From Sporothrix humicola (Eukaryota; Ascomycota; Sordariomycetes; Ophiostomatales; Ophiostomataceae), in assembly GCA_021396245.1 (NCBI GenBank), contig WNYE01000039.1, forward strand, positions 62,001 to 126,000: DNA of 64,000 nucleotides, given 5' to 3'. Position numbers and translations under genes: made by a program. Of the stretch, positions 23,386 through 34,873 are shown one piece after another (the first letter of the stretch is position 1; the number at the start of each line of letters is the position of its first letter). The notes beneath the pieces are model-generated. The model was given only the letters and a program-made list of their open reading frames with translations. It did no database searches and was not told the origin of the DNA.

Positions 23386-25903
23386 ATGTCTTCCTACGGA
23401 TACGGCCCGCCGCCTCCTCCGCCGTCTCAGTCACCGAGCGGCTACGGACAGCAACAGCAACAATACCCTGCCTATCAGCAAAGCCAGTCACACAGCGCCC
23501 CTACACGCGGCGGACGTGGTGGAGGATACTATTCAGGAGGACGTGGAGGTGGACATGCCGGTGCAGGAAGTGAACACCACGCCCCTCCGCCCGGATATGG
23601 CGGCTATGGTTCGCATGGCCCACAGCAGTATGGCCAGCAAAGCCATTATGGCGGCGGATCAGCTTCACACGCTGGAGGTGCACCCGCACCCTATGGAGGC
23701 CCGGCTCAGCAGCCCTCGCAGTGGTCCCACTCCCATTCCCATGAGCAGGCCGGCCAGCACCACGCACCGCCGCCTCCCCAGGGATACTACGCACAGCACG
23801 CTCCGTCACACGCTCCCCAAGGCTACCCGCAGCAGCCGCCTCAGCAGGGCCAGGCTCCCCAGGGCCAGCACCCGGCTTCGTATGGCCAGCAGCCTCCCTC
23901 ATACGGTCAGCCTCCGAGCGGCCCTGGCTCTTCGCAGCCGCAGTATGGCGGCCACCAGTACCAACAGCCCAGCGGCCCTCCCTCGCAGCAGCAGTGGAAT
24001 GGCGCGTCTGCTCCTCCCGGCGGACATGGCGGCTACAGTGGCCGTGGCGGCCGTGGAGGCTACCAGCATGATTCGCGTGGCGGGGGTGGAGGCTCGAAGC
24101 CTCACATGATGGGCCCTCCCATCCGCATCGGCTTTGAGAACAGCGCCGGCGGCGCAGGATCGCCAGCTCCAGTGAGCGGCGGAGGTTACCAGCCTCCGCC
24201 ATACGGGGCGCCTCAGGGAGGCGTGCCTCCGCCACCTCCGCCTCCAGGCCCAGGCGGCTACAACCCGCCTTATCAGACCTACCCTCCAACTGGCCCTGGT
24301 GCCCCGGCTGGTCCACCGCACTATGACCCGTACTATAACAGCAACAGCGGCAGTCATGGCGTCAACCAGGGTAGCCACGGCCACCAGAACAGCCAGAACA
24401 ACCGCCAGCCCAACTCACGGGGCGGGTACCAAGGCAACTCACACCGTGGCGGCCGTGGTGGCTTTGACAACAAGACCCGCTACAGAAAGCCTGGCGCTCC
24501 CTATCACGGCCACGGCCGCGGTGGTCATAATAACCACAACAACCATAATCATGGCCATGGAAACAACCACAACAACAATCATCAGAAGCCTGATGCCGCG
24601 TCCGCTGGAAAGAAGAAGAAGCGCAAGACCAACACACTCGGCCTGACCCCTAACGAAGAGTCTCACGAGTCGGAAGAATCAGACTATGACGAGGAGGCCA
24701 AGTTGGTTGAACTGATCGGACCTGACGCTCCAAAGTATGCTTTCCCTGCTTTTCTCCCCTTGTTTTGCTTTTGTTCTTTTCTTCCTTTGTTTTCTTCCTT
24801 TCATTCCCGGATTTTATTAACAATATAGCCCCACTGATGTTTCCGCATGGATTGCCGAGCGGAGAAGCAACTTCCCCACCAAAGAGCGTGTCAAAGCCAA
24901 GGCAGGCGGATCAGGATCAAGCGATGCAGACAGTGGCAACAAGGCGACTGCGGCAGCAGCAGCAGACGCCGGCGCCAAGTCTGATGCTGGTACTGCCAGC
25001 GGTGCTAAGAGCACGTCTGGTCTGACGGCACTGGAGCGCCAGCAGCAAAAGGCCGAGAAGCTGCGCAAGCAGCTCGAAAAGGTCGAGTCCAGCATCAAGC
25101 GGAAGCGCGAGCAGCAAGACGAAGGTGACGAGATGCGCGATGTGGACGCCGAGGGCGCTGCTGCTGCCGCTGAAGGCGGCGAAGGTGACAATGACGGCGA
25201 CAGCAAGGACGACTCGGACGTTGTGTCTTCGGACGACGAGGCTCCCGAGGCCAAGCCCATCCGCACGGATGTGGTTTCGTCGACGTCCGTGGCGGAAGCA
25301 GCTGCCGCGGCCGCGGCCAAGGGCGTGATCCCACCCGCTGCGAAAAAGGCGGACCCCAACAAGCACTGCAAGTACTACTCAACCGGCGGCACGTGTGGCA
25401 AAAAGGGCAAGTGCCGCTTTGTGCACGATCCGGCGGTGCGGGAGGCTGCTCTCAAAGAGCGCGAGCGCAACGGCGGGCGTATGACGCTGCGCCAGCGCCT
25501 GGTGCTCAACGACAAGGACCAGGAAGACCTGACCATTGTCAAGACCCTGCAGTACCTCAAGGAGAAAGGCATGATGAGCGGCGTCACCAATGCGCCGCTG
25601 CCGGCTGCCAGCAGCAACAGTGCCGCCGGCAATAGCAACGCCAGCAGTGCACCGGCCGGTGCTCCTACCAGCCCTAGCGGCCACAATAAGAACAAGAGCC
25701 ACAAGAAACAGCAGGAGGCGTCGGGCGTTGCAAGCTTGCCGACGGCGCCGTCTCTGGCCAAGAAGCAGCATCAGCAGCAGAAGCAGCATCAGCAGCCGCG
25801 ACAGGAACATGGCCTGCCTGATGCCCCCTCGGCGCCTACTGTGCGTTACCAGGGCTGGGATCTCAGCGGATTTGGCAACACTGGCGTCAAGCCAGAGGAG
25901 TAG
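23386..25903 (+). CDS. NUFIP1/Rsa1-like snoRNP assembly factor with CCCH finger and prion-like N terminus
   Basis: Two exons, 23386-24734 and 24829-25903, give 807 aa. The first ~400 residues are low complexity, rich in Gly, Tyr, Gln, Pro and His, with clustered RGG units (for example TRGGRGGG and SGRGGRGGY), then a basic His/Asn stretch. The junction lies inside the NUFIP1 domain: NTLGLTPNEESHESEESDYDEE, then DVSAWIAERRSNFPTKERV, the defining PEP-like motif of NUFIP1/Rsa1. NUFIP1/Rsa1 bridges Snu13/15.5K to the R2TP chaperone during box C/D snoRNP and U4 assembly. A coiled region follows (LERQQQKAEKLRKQLEKVE), an acidic segment, and a CCCH zinc finger of spacing C-x8-C-x5-C-x3-H at HCKYYSTGGTCGKKGKCRF. 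The C terminus is Gln/His-rich. The domain call is firm; the role is inferred from orthologues. Confidence 0.88.
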
Positions 25904-28000
25904 TTGGCCTGATCTTGCTTGTCGCTATAACTGCCACGTTGTTTCGACCATATGTTGACCTGTACCTGATCTGTCTGTTGTCATTTTTTTTTTGTTTTCG
26001 CTCTGCTTGTTTTCTTACACACCATATTATTTCTAATCCTTTGTCCACTTTCCTTATCATCATCATCATTAACCCGGGTCTTACATCATCTGCCTTTACT
26101 TGCCCGATATGCACTCTCGAGTCTCATCTGACAGGAAAGGTGTATAGTTATATGGGTGGAGCATTCATACTGATTTATTTTGCTTTTTTTAAACGGTCGA
26201 GTTTTGACATTCTATTTTATTTGCTTTGGTTTTCTTCATTATCACATCCACGGTTCCCTGTATTAATTACAATGTAATATTTCTTACTCCCCAGGCACGT
26301 TAGTTTCGTTGAACTGCATGGCATTTCTACAAGTGTCCCCGATATTTGTTACCCCTTTTATCATTATTCTATGATGTTTGTTATCTGTACCCCCGGCTAG
26401 GATGGCCGAAACTGTCAAGTGGCGAAATTATAAAAGTTATTCTCTGAGTCTGTCGTTGTAGAACAGTGTATGAAGTATGAAGTGGCAATGTTGAAACAGG
26501 GAGGCTAGCCTTGTGAGGCTCTTATTAATAGAGTGATGTTTGTAGAAATGACTGATGAAATGAACGTTGAATTAACCTTAATTTGATGATGTGCATGATA
26601 AACACTGATAAACATGGGGCAAAGGGGCAGATTTATGAAAAAGTACTCGGGCAACAGGTCAAAAACCTGGTTTGGGTGGTCGGGATGTTGTGTCGATCGT
26701 TGTCAAACGACAGTGTGGTTCCTCTTTTTTTGATCTTGTTCCTTGTTTGTGCCCAGAAAAACACGTGCATCGAATCCTGGGCGGTTGGTTGAGAGGCTTA
26801 AAACCCGACAAAGAAGGATGACCCCTGGCACAAAAACGCGGGATCTAGATCGATAGTTCTCCAGAAAAGTTTTGACGTAAGGCAGATTTCGCTGTCAAAG
26901 GGAGAGCAAAAACTGCATGTATTTTCTCGTATTTCTGAGAATGGATGGCACATTATGATGGATCTTGATCCTGCAAAAGCCACAATTCCGCCAAGACGGC
27001 AGTGGCCGTCTTCTTGCATGCAACTGATCTTTGCATTCCAGGAACAAGGACCAGGCTGCACGTTTTCTCGTCGTCATATTGCATACTTGCCACCTTCTTC
27101 ACCGTTTCTGGAATGCCTTGGCACTACATTTAACTTTTCCTGCATCTCGCTTGCCGGCCTGTTTTATGTTTTACAATGAACCCTTTGCGAAACAGGACAA
27201 TTCTCGTGCATGTTCTGCGTTGTCAACAGATAGATCCCTTGAAATAAATGCGTCGCATTTGGATATCCTTTCATCCTCGGCCTTTATTACATCCACATAC
27301 TAATTCGACGCTCGCTCAATGCTGAGTAGAAACAAAAACGCCAAAGAAGCAAGAAGGAACAGAAGAGCAAAGAAAGCAAATAGCTTGCGCATCAATGATA
27401 AAAAAGAACAAAAGGGTGGTAAACGTAAAACTATCAGAACCGCAGAAACCGCCTCTTCACTTCACATTCCCCATCCCCGTCTCGTCCCGTTCGTCCTGCC
27501 CTTTCCATCCCATTCCATCCTCATAAACCGAACATGCCCGCCGCAGTGTCATCGTCCGCGTCGTCTCCTCGTCGTGGTGGAAATTAGTACCGCGTGCAAG
27601 CACTGCGGATTTGTGTTGGTTGGACCGGCACCCCTTTGAGTAGCTGGGCGTGAAATGTTGAAAAAAAGAAGTAGTGCACAATAAATATGCATAAAAAAAG
27701 AAGGTATCAAGTCGATCAAAAGCGCCGAATGATAAAGAAGAGAGTAGAAGGGTTTGGTGAGAAAGGAGTCGGCAGCATAGCAAAAGGAAACGAGCAAGAC
27801 TATGGCGTCGCCCAGCTACCCAGCCCAGGGGTAGGTGTATCGCGGTATGCCACAGTCATTTGTTGACAGTGTCTGAGTCTCCGAGTACCATGCTGCCGTT
27901 GATTGTTTTTTTTGAATTATGGATTTTTTTTGTATTGACTGAAATCTGACTTTGGGGTATTGTATTACACTCGTTTGGCTATTTCGAAACCGCCCGTTTA
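25904..28000. other. 2.1 kb convergent intergenic region
   Basis: AT-rich 3' flanks of two converging genes. No conserved frame or RNA gene is recognised. A box C/D-like arrangement near 26,536-26,615 was examined and rejected. Confidence 0.5.
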
Positions 28001-28900
28001 CTACAGGAGGTAGGCAAACAGACCCAGAGCGACAGCAGCAGCACCGTTGCCAAGGGCAGCAGCCGTGGGCATGGCGGCGTTCTTAGACTCGGTCGTGCTC
28101 GGGGCGGCGGTGCCGCTGGTGGCCGCACCGGAGGCGGTGCCGGAAGCTTTGCCAGTAGCAGTGGTCTTGGCGGCCTCGGAGGTGGTGCTGGGGGCAGCAG
28201 CGGTGTAGTTGTCCGGGTTGAGAGAGCCGCACTGGTCCTGGATGCTAGTGGTGCAGTTGGACTGACCCTGGGCGTTGCCAACGTTGGCGGCGTTGCACTC
28301 GGAGTATGCCTCCTGGCAGATAAACTGTCTTGTGTTAGGGGTGCTGAAATGCTGAAATGAATGATCACGGGTTAGGGAAAAGAACATACGGTGGGCACAG
28401 TCTGGGTGTAGTACTCAAGACCGGGGGCGCTGCCGTTCTGGCACAGGCAGTTGTAGTCCAGGGTGTTCTGGATCGCATTGTCAGTAAGAGTTCCATTGAG
28501 GCGCAAGATATCTTCGAGATCGTGATGTCACGTACGGGGTCGCAGCTGTTGGCCTTGGGGGAGCCGTCGCAAAGAGTCGAGCACGTGTTGCCCTGTGCAG
28601 TACACCAGTTGGCTGGTGGAGAGGAAAAAAGAATCCTTGTGTTAGCCATTGTGCACGGATCATGGGATTGGAAGTGGAAGTGACAGAATTCCACAAAAGT
28701 GACGGCAAAGCCACAGCTTTCTCAAGGGAATTGCGTGCAAGAGAATGCGGAGAGTGAGGCGCATCGAGACGGGAAAAAAGGGCACATCAGGACTTACAGC
28801 GCTGGGTTAGCGAGACGTTGGAAGGGTCGATTGTGAAGTTCGTGGTGGCAGAAGCAACGCCGAGCGCAGAGAGCGCGACAAACACGACCGAGTTGCGCAT
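28001..28900 (-). CDS. Small GPI-anchored cell-surface protein, DUF7707-type
   Basis: Four exons on the minus strand, 28900-28798, 28612-28536, 28467-28390 and 28324-28001, give 193 aa. A signal peptide (MRNSVVFVALSALGVASA) is followed by NFTIDPSNVSLTQR and a cysteine-rich core with WCTAQGNTC, STLCDG, DYNCLCQNG, ICQEAYSEC, NCTTSI and a last Cys in DQCGSL, matching the DUF7707 pattern of fungal surface proteins. A Ser/Thr/Ala-rich stalk then leads to a C-terminal hydrophobic tail ending in ALGLFAYLL, a GPI-attachment signal. The expected location is the plasma membrane or cell wall; the function is unknown. The family assignment rests on the cysteine pattern and the conserved TIDPSxV start, recalled rather than searched. 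Confidence 0.8.
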
Positions 28901-29094
28901 TTTTGCTGTTTTGTGAGGGTGTGGCGGAAAGAGAGAAGAAGTGGTGATGTTTTCGTGAGAGATCGAGGACGACGATGCGACTCGGGAGGATTCGTTAAAA
29001 AGCTGAAACGTAAAACGTTAAGAAGAAAAAGACGTGATATTATCTGAGCTTGTCAAAAGCCTCAATGGTGTAATTTTGAATAGAGTATTTGCGG

Positions 29095-29180
29095 ACTGGG
29101 GGTGACAGGAAAAGAGGAGAAAGAGGGGGAAAAAAAAGAAGAGAGGGAGAAAAGAGAAGAGAGAGGAAACAGGAAGAGAG
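29095..29180 (+). repeat. GA-rich polypurine tract
   Basis: An almost uninterrupted run of G and A on the plus strand lies upstream of the DUF7707 gene, so that gene's leader or promoter is CT-rich on its sense strand. Confidence 0.75.
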
Positions 29181-29389
29181 GTTTTTGAGACGGGCAGTAC
29201 GCGATGGTTTAATTTGTGTTTTGGGGGAAATTTGGGAAGGGGCGACAGGTACAGAAACGGGAAGGAACGAAGGGCAAGAGAGAAGGGGGGTGGTGGTCGT
29301 GAGTGAGGGCAGGCACAGACTGACAGAAACAGAGAGAGACACAGGCACACGATAGAAAAGAGGTTAAGGCCCTTTCAGGCCGAGCTGCC

Positions 29390-29413
29390 GGGTGGGGAGG
29401 GGGTGTGTGTGGG
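29390..29413 (+). other. Canonical G-quadruplex motif
   Basis: Four runs of at least three G, separated by loops of T, A and TGTGTGT, fit the G3+N1-7 pattern exactly. It sits about 490 bp upstream of the DUF7707 ATG. Confidence 0.65.
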
Positions 29414-32303
29414 CATTACGGGGCAACCACGCAAAAAGCTCACGATAGTCTGATTGCAGCCAGGCCTGCACGACGAGCGCCAAGAAAGGGCAGCAAACAA
29501 AAACACTCCCAAAACAGGGAGCAAGAGACATCGACAGCTACCTCTTGCCAATTACGGTGCCTGAGTGCTACTGTAATATTGCAGCTATTGCAGCACCGGC
29601 GCGACAGCGCGCGCATAGCGGTTCCTGTGCTACGGAGCGAGACGAGCTAAAAAGATATCCGCGGCAGGTACGGGAACAGTAGCCCAATCGCCAGTGGTAG
29701 GTGCTGCTCTGAGAGACTCCCAAAATTGCAGCTACTACCAAAGAGGGAAGGAACGGTTGGTTCTGCGACAGCCCAAAATTCGCTGACGATGAGGACTGGG
29801 GGGACGAGGGAGCGTAGTGAGAAAAAGGGAAGGGGCGGCCGCGCATCACGACGAGAGGGGAGCATCTGAGAGGGAAAGGGCATCAACAGCGAAGGGTGTG
29901 GGTGACAGGACTAATCGGCGTGGTTGGATAGCTGCGTCGCTAGGCCGGATGCGATCTAGGCCAATGGGACCTCGTCCGGACGAAATCAGAAGAGAGGGAA
30001 AAGAAAGCAGAATCATCAGCCTGTGAAGCGCAAACGCCAAGAGTCAAGAGAACTGCTTCATTATTTCAGGAAGCTTTTTTATTTCTCCTCTTTTTGCTGC
30101 TTTCTTCCGCGTACTTTTCCCGGGGCGCTCTTTCTGTTGGGCGGCCGTTCGCACCTTCCCCTACGACATATGCTGTGTCGTGTGTCTCTCTCTGACTGTC
30201 AATATCGAATATCGCCCATAGTCGCTGATAAAGAACCTGGTCGGGAAAGAGACCCTGTCGTGGCTTCCCGCAATCCCCAGACAGTCCGCAAACGGGCGCT
30301 TTCGCCAATTGGTCTCACATGAGGAAGGATGAGAGCCAGAGAAGCGACGACACAAGAAAGGAAGAACCGTTTGCCATTGCCGTGGGCTTTCTCTGGAGGT
30401 TTTTTGTCTCTTGTATTTTTCCTCTTCGGCTTCCACTATTTTTTGCACTTTTCTTTTTCTTCGTTCCAAGACAAAAGTCATGTTCGCCTCTCTTCGGTCG
30501 CTCGCTCGTTCTCTCCCGGCACACTTCGAGCCGTGCGTCCCCAGCTTAAAACCAAAACTCCACTTGCGTCAGCGTGCAGAAGCGGCCGCTCCCTCTCTCA
30601 TCAGCTCTGATCCCAGCCAAAGCCTGACTGACTCTTTCCTCCACTCAAACCCACACAGCTGGAAACAATCGACAAAACACAAACCAACAGAATTCCGCCG
30701 ATGCGACGAGTCGCACAAGTCCACGCACCAGTCGCATTGCACGGCTGCAACCTTGTCAAAGTACGGATTGCGCCGTATTTTTAACGTAGTGCACTGAATT
30801 GAACGACATTGTCACAAGATTCTTCTACTTATGCTGTCACACGCTCACCACGAGCATAAAGTACAGCAGATAAGTACTCGTATGCACGAATATGCGCTCC
30901 ATGAGCGTCTTTCTTTTTTCTTTCTTTTTTCTTCCGTCTTTTTCGCTTCCCCTCACTGGTTCGTTCATGTCGTAGCTATTAGCTCCGTCGTCCTTCCCGA
31001 GCTTTTGTTTTCTCGTGTTGGATCGAATGGCAAGCTCCGAATAGGCATAGCTCTTTTGCTACCTGCAGTTCACATGCACGTTGGTTCTTGTTTTTACGAC
31101 AGACTGCAGCAAACTCAATCGACGTTTTGTTTGGCGATCTGCCAGCTCATTGTCACAGGCAGCAGACAGCGGTGAGATGCCATTGTCGACAGGACGGTCA
31201 GAAAAAAGTCGCAAAAGTTGGAGGGTCGAAAACAAAAGTCCCCTCGTCCACCAGTGTTCGTTATTCATCCATCTGAGACATTTCCGTTCGCAGCCATGAG
31301 GCGGCCTCAATACTCAACAGGTTCTTCTTCAGCCTCCTCAATTATTTGAACCCTCAAAGATTTTTTTTAGAATATCGTTTTGTATGCCCTCGAGCTAAAT
31401 TAGCCGACACTTGCTTGCGCGTCCCTCGAAAAACGCGGTGCTTTCACCCATCGTGAGGTCACCACTGTGTTTCCTCGACCCAGGGGACGATCACTGCTAT
31501 TTCCGGGCGGGGCCGTAGCGCACAACGCCAGCTCGGAGGGTTCTGACCTTTCATCTGGTCTCTATTGTGCGACATCCTCTGCACTTTCTTTGATTTTGCT
31601 GACTTAATTGTCATTATTTTTATTCATTCATATGAAAGGAACGCGATCGTTATATGCTTGCCGAATCCGATTCGGAAAGGTGTGGGTTTGGAGCCTCAGC
31701 CTTGTCAACGATGGAGTAGTAATACGAACAATGTCGAAGGTGCCCTAATTCCAAACAACAATATCACGGCCAAACGGCCAAAACAACGAATCACAGCTCA
31801 TCTTCCAGTATGTACACCTTCTCATATGTGAAATGATGTATGAAATAGTCTAATCTGTGCCAGCATAGCGCGATATGGAAAGAAAACAGCCTATACAAAA
31901 ATGAAATAAAACGACCGCATCCTGCCTGTCCCTGCAGCCTTATGAGGGATGAACGGAGACAAAACAGCCGCATAATGCAGAGATACCCGACAAGAGCACC
32001 CCATATACCTCCAAATCCTCCTCGACGGACATCACCGAGCGCGAAACAACAACGGAAGGCAAACGAGATAGAGAGAGAAAAGGCAAAAACGGTGAATAGA
32101 TGATAATGATAAATGCAATGACGCCGCGAGGTGAGAAGAGGAAAAGCCCAGAACAACATACAGGACCACCCCTTCTTACCACACGCCGACTTCCCCAAAT
32201 GACATGCGCACCGTATTATATATGGTTTGGGAGAGAGTGGGTAATAATCAAAAACGCAAAAGGCACGCCCGCAACCACTACTGCCCGCTCAATGCTTTAT
32301 ACT

Positions 32304-34232
32304 TTATGCGTCAATGAGGTTCTCCTCCTCGGCATTGTCCGTCACCGACGGCTTGTTGGCGCTGTCTGCCTTTGCCTTGCCCTTGCGCTCCGCCGTTCTC
32401 TGGTAGTACTCGTTGATGATCTTGGCCGGGATACGGTTCAGCATGTCCTTGCGGTAGATGCGCAGCAGGCTCCACGCCAGATCCAGCGACTCGTAGATCG
32501 TGCGCGACTCGTACTGGCCCTGGCTGATAAACTGCCGCTCAAACTTGTCCAAGAACTCCAGCGACAGCTTGTCCTCGGCCGACAGCGCCTCCTCACCGAC
32601 GACCGCCTTCATGGCCGCCGCGTCACGGCCAATGGCGTACTTGGCGTACAGCTGGTTGGACACGTCGCCGTGGTCCTTGCGGGTCATGCCCTCGCCAATG
32701 GCCGACTTCATGAGACGCGAGAGCGACGGCAGCACGTTGATGGGCGGGTAGATACCGCGGTTGTCGAGCGCACGGTCGACGAAGATCTGGCCCTCGGTAA
32801 TGTAGCCCGTCAGATCGGGGATGGGGTGGGTGATGTCGTCGTTGGGCATGGTCAGAATGGGGATCTGGGTGATGGAGCCGTTGCGGCCCTCGACACGGCC
32901 GGCGCGCTCGTAGATGGTGGACAAATCCGTGTACATGTAACCGGGGTAACCACGACGACCGGGCACCTCTTCACGGGCGGCCGAGACCTCACGCAGAGCA
33001 TCGCAGTACGAGGTCAGATCGGTCAGAATAACGAGGACGTGCTTCTCGAGCTGGTAGGCGTAGTACTCGGCAGTCGTCAGGGCCAGACGGGGGGTGATAA
33101 TACGTTCGATCCTGCTTGGTTAGCTGTGTGAAATGACAATAGCACGACGGTGGGTGCACTCACGTAGGATCGTTGGCAAGGTTGAGGAAGAGAGTGACAC
33201 GCTCCAGACTGCCGTTCTCCTCGAAATCGCGGGTGAAGAAGCGGGCCGTCTCCAAGTTGACACCCATGGCGGCGAAGACAATGGAAAAGTTCTCCTCGTG
33301 GGCGTCGTGGACGCCCTTGTTGGTGACGCCGTCGCGCTTGACCAGGCCGGCCTGGCGACAGATCTGGGCGGCAATCTCGTTGTGTGGTAAACCAGAGGCG
33401 GAGAAAATGGGGATCTTTTGGCCACGGGCAATCGAGTTCATGGTGTCAATGGCCGAGATACCAGTCGAGATCATCTCCTCGGGGTAGACGCGCGAGTAGG
33501 GGTTGATGGGGCTGCCGTTGATGTCGAGGTACTCCTCGGCAAGCACCTTGGGGCCCTTGTCGATGGCGCGGCCGGAACCGTCAAAGATACGGCCCAGCAT
33601 GTCTTCGGAGACGCCGAGCTTGAAGCTCTCGCCGGTGAATTCGACCTTGGTCTAGAGGAGGAAAGATGAGTTAGAAACAGCTCACGATATATACGTCATC
33701 AGATAAAAACAGCATCTGTGGGCGGCCTACCTTCTTCACATCGATACCGGTCGTACCCTCGAACACCTGAGTTTGTTAGCATGCATTCTGTATGTCCTAG
33801 AGTCTAATTGACCTCAAGTCATCGATGTCGTTGCGTTGTTATCGTCGACAATGGGACTCGATGTCGGATTGCATCATCGTACCTGGACAACGGCTCTGCT
33901 GCCTGAATGAGAAGACGAGAGGTTAGCATTGGTTCTAGAATGAGGAAACGTAATGTTCTGGAGGGGATGACGCACCTCTGGCCTCAAGGACCTGACCAGC
34001 ACGGACTGAGCCATCGGGCAGCGTAATGTTCACAATCTCGTTGTAACGGGGGTTTTTGACCTAGACGGTTCAATGTCAGTTGTTGTGCCGAGAGACGCTT
34101 GCAGCTAGGCAAGATGGGACGAAGACGAAGACGCACATGGTCGAGGATAACCAGGGGACCATTGGCACCGCCGACAGTGTTGTAGGTGACGTGCGGGTTG
34201 ATGTTGAAGGACGAAGATACACGGGGGTCCAT
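32304..34232 (-). CDS. VMA2: V-type proton ATPase subunit B
   Basis: Six exons on the minus strand, 34232-34137, 34060-33976, 33902-33883, 33766-33731, 33651-33164 and 33111-32304, join in phase to give 510 aa. Exon 3 is only 20 nt. Subunit B is the non-catalytic nucleotide-binding subunit of the V1 head, which acidifies vacuoles. Landmarks are the N-terminal beta barrel ([17 protein letters not shown]), [24 protein letters not shown], the altered P-loop region [19 protein letters not shown], the [13 protein letters not shown] block, [10 protein letters not shown], and [19 protein letters not shown] near the C terminus. It is divergent from CWC27 with 641 bp between the ATGs. A TCACGTGA palindrome lies 459 bp upstream of its ATG. 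Confidence 0.96.
33883..33902 (-). other. 20-nt microexon of VMA2
   Basis: Spliced in phase, it completes the codons GSRAVVQ between exon 2 (ending ...VLEAR) and exon 4 (starting VFEGTTG), restoring the conserved subunit B sequence. It is flanked by a TTCAG acceptor and a GTACGA donor. Confidence 0.88.
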
Positions 34233-34690
34233 TGTGCCGGTGGTTGGGAGTCTCGCAGCTGGAGACAAACGGCGGGAGACGACGGTCGACGAAGAATAAG
34301 AGGATGATTGTGTGTGCCGTGTGACGAGAAAAAAACCCAATTCGAGATGGGAGGAGACGTCGATGGGATGGGGTTGGCCGTCGAAAGAGTTCGTGATGCA
34401 ACGGAGTGAGGTCGTAAAATGACGGAAGAAAGAGACGAGGCAACAGCTATCGCAGCCAAGGTCGGCACAGCACAGGGTGTGTGGTTGGAGCCCGCCGATA
34501 TGGTGGATTGGGAAAGAGTGCGGGACTTTTGGGTGAGCGTACAGTGTGGCTTGCAAGAGGGGGCAAACAAAGGGCAGGAGAAAGCTCTTTGCTGGTTCGG
34601 GTTAACCTGCATGACCTGTGCATCACTATCTGCCAGCTTCTGAATCCCAGAGCCCAGAGCCCAGCTTGTTGCCCCACCTGTTTTTGAATG

Positions 34691-34698
34691 TCACGTGA
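34691..34698. promoter_or_regulatory. TCACGTGA E-box palindrome
   Basis: It is a perfect 8-bp palindrome containing CACGTG, the core bound by fungal bHLH factors such as Cbf1 and similar to the core of the animal CLEAR element. It lies 459 bp upstream of VMA2 and 176 bp upstream of CWC27. Confidence 0.6.
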
Positions 34699-34804
34699 AT
34701 CTGATTGGCCCATGTCGTTTAGGCCTGTGGTAGCCGCCCTTCAGTGGCACGGGTGGCTAAACAACAAATTTAGTGATCAACAGAGCTCGACGAAAGACGG
34801 CAGT

Positions 34805-34824
34805 TGACAGTTGACAGCTGACAG
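34805..34824 (+). repeat. Three TGACAG units at 7-bp spacing
   Basis: TGACAG occurs at 34805-34810, 34812-34817 and 34819-34824, about 50 bp before the CWC27 ATG. TGACAG is a typical TALE-homeodomain core, but a chance tandem duplication is equally possible. Confidence 0.6.
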
Positions 34825-34873
34825 ACAACGTCGACGACAACTCTCCCTCTCTCAACCCAACCCCGACACCACT

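Larger units (their letters stand above)
28901..32303. other. 3.4 kb gene-free region
   Basis: It holds the upstream side of the DUF7707 gene and the 3' side of VMA2. It includes a purine-rich tract at about 29,095-29,180 and a G-quadruplex-type motif at 29,390-29,413. I see no convincing coding frame. Confidence 0.5.
34233..34873. promoter_or_regulatory. Divergent promoter region, VMA2 / CWC27
   Basis: 641 bp shared by two divergent genes. It holds a TCACGTGA E-box palindrome (34691-34698) followed closely by ATTGG (an inverted CCAAT box, 34704-34708), and three TGACAG units at a 7-bp period (34805-34824) just before the CWC27 leader. Confidence 0.6.

Noticed and set aside
26536..26615. Box C/D snoRNA-like layout (TGATGA 26553-26558, CTGA 26605-26608, 6-bp end pairing)
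   Set aside because: The pairing stem is 11 nt from box C but 1 nt from box D, box C lacks the leading purine, and no guide could be tested.
33931..33938. TTCTAGAA heat-shock-like site inside a VMA2 intron
   Set aside because: It is a single pair inside a transcribed intron with no further phased units.
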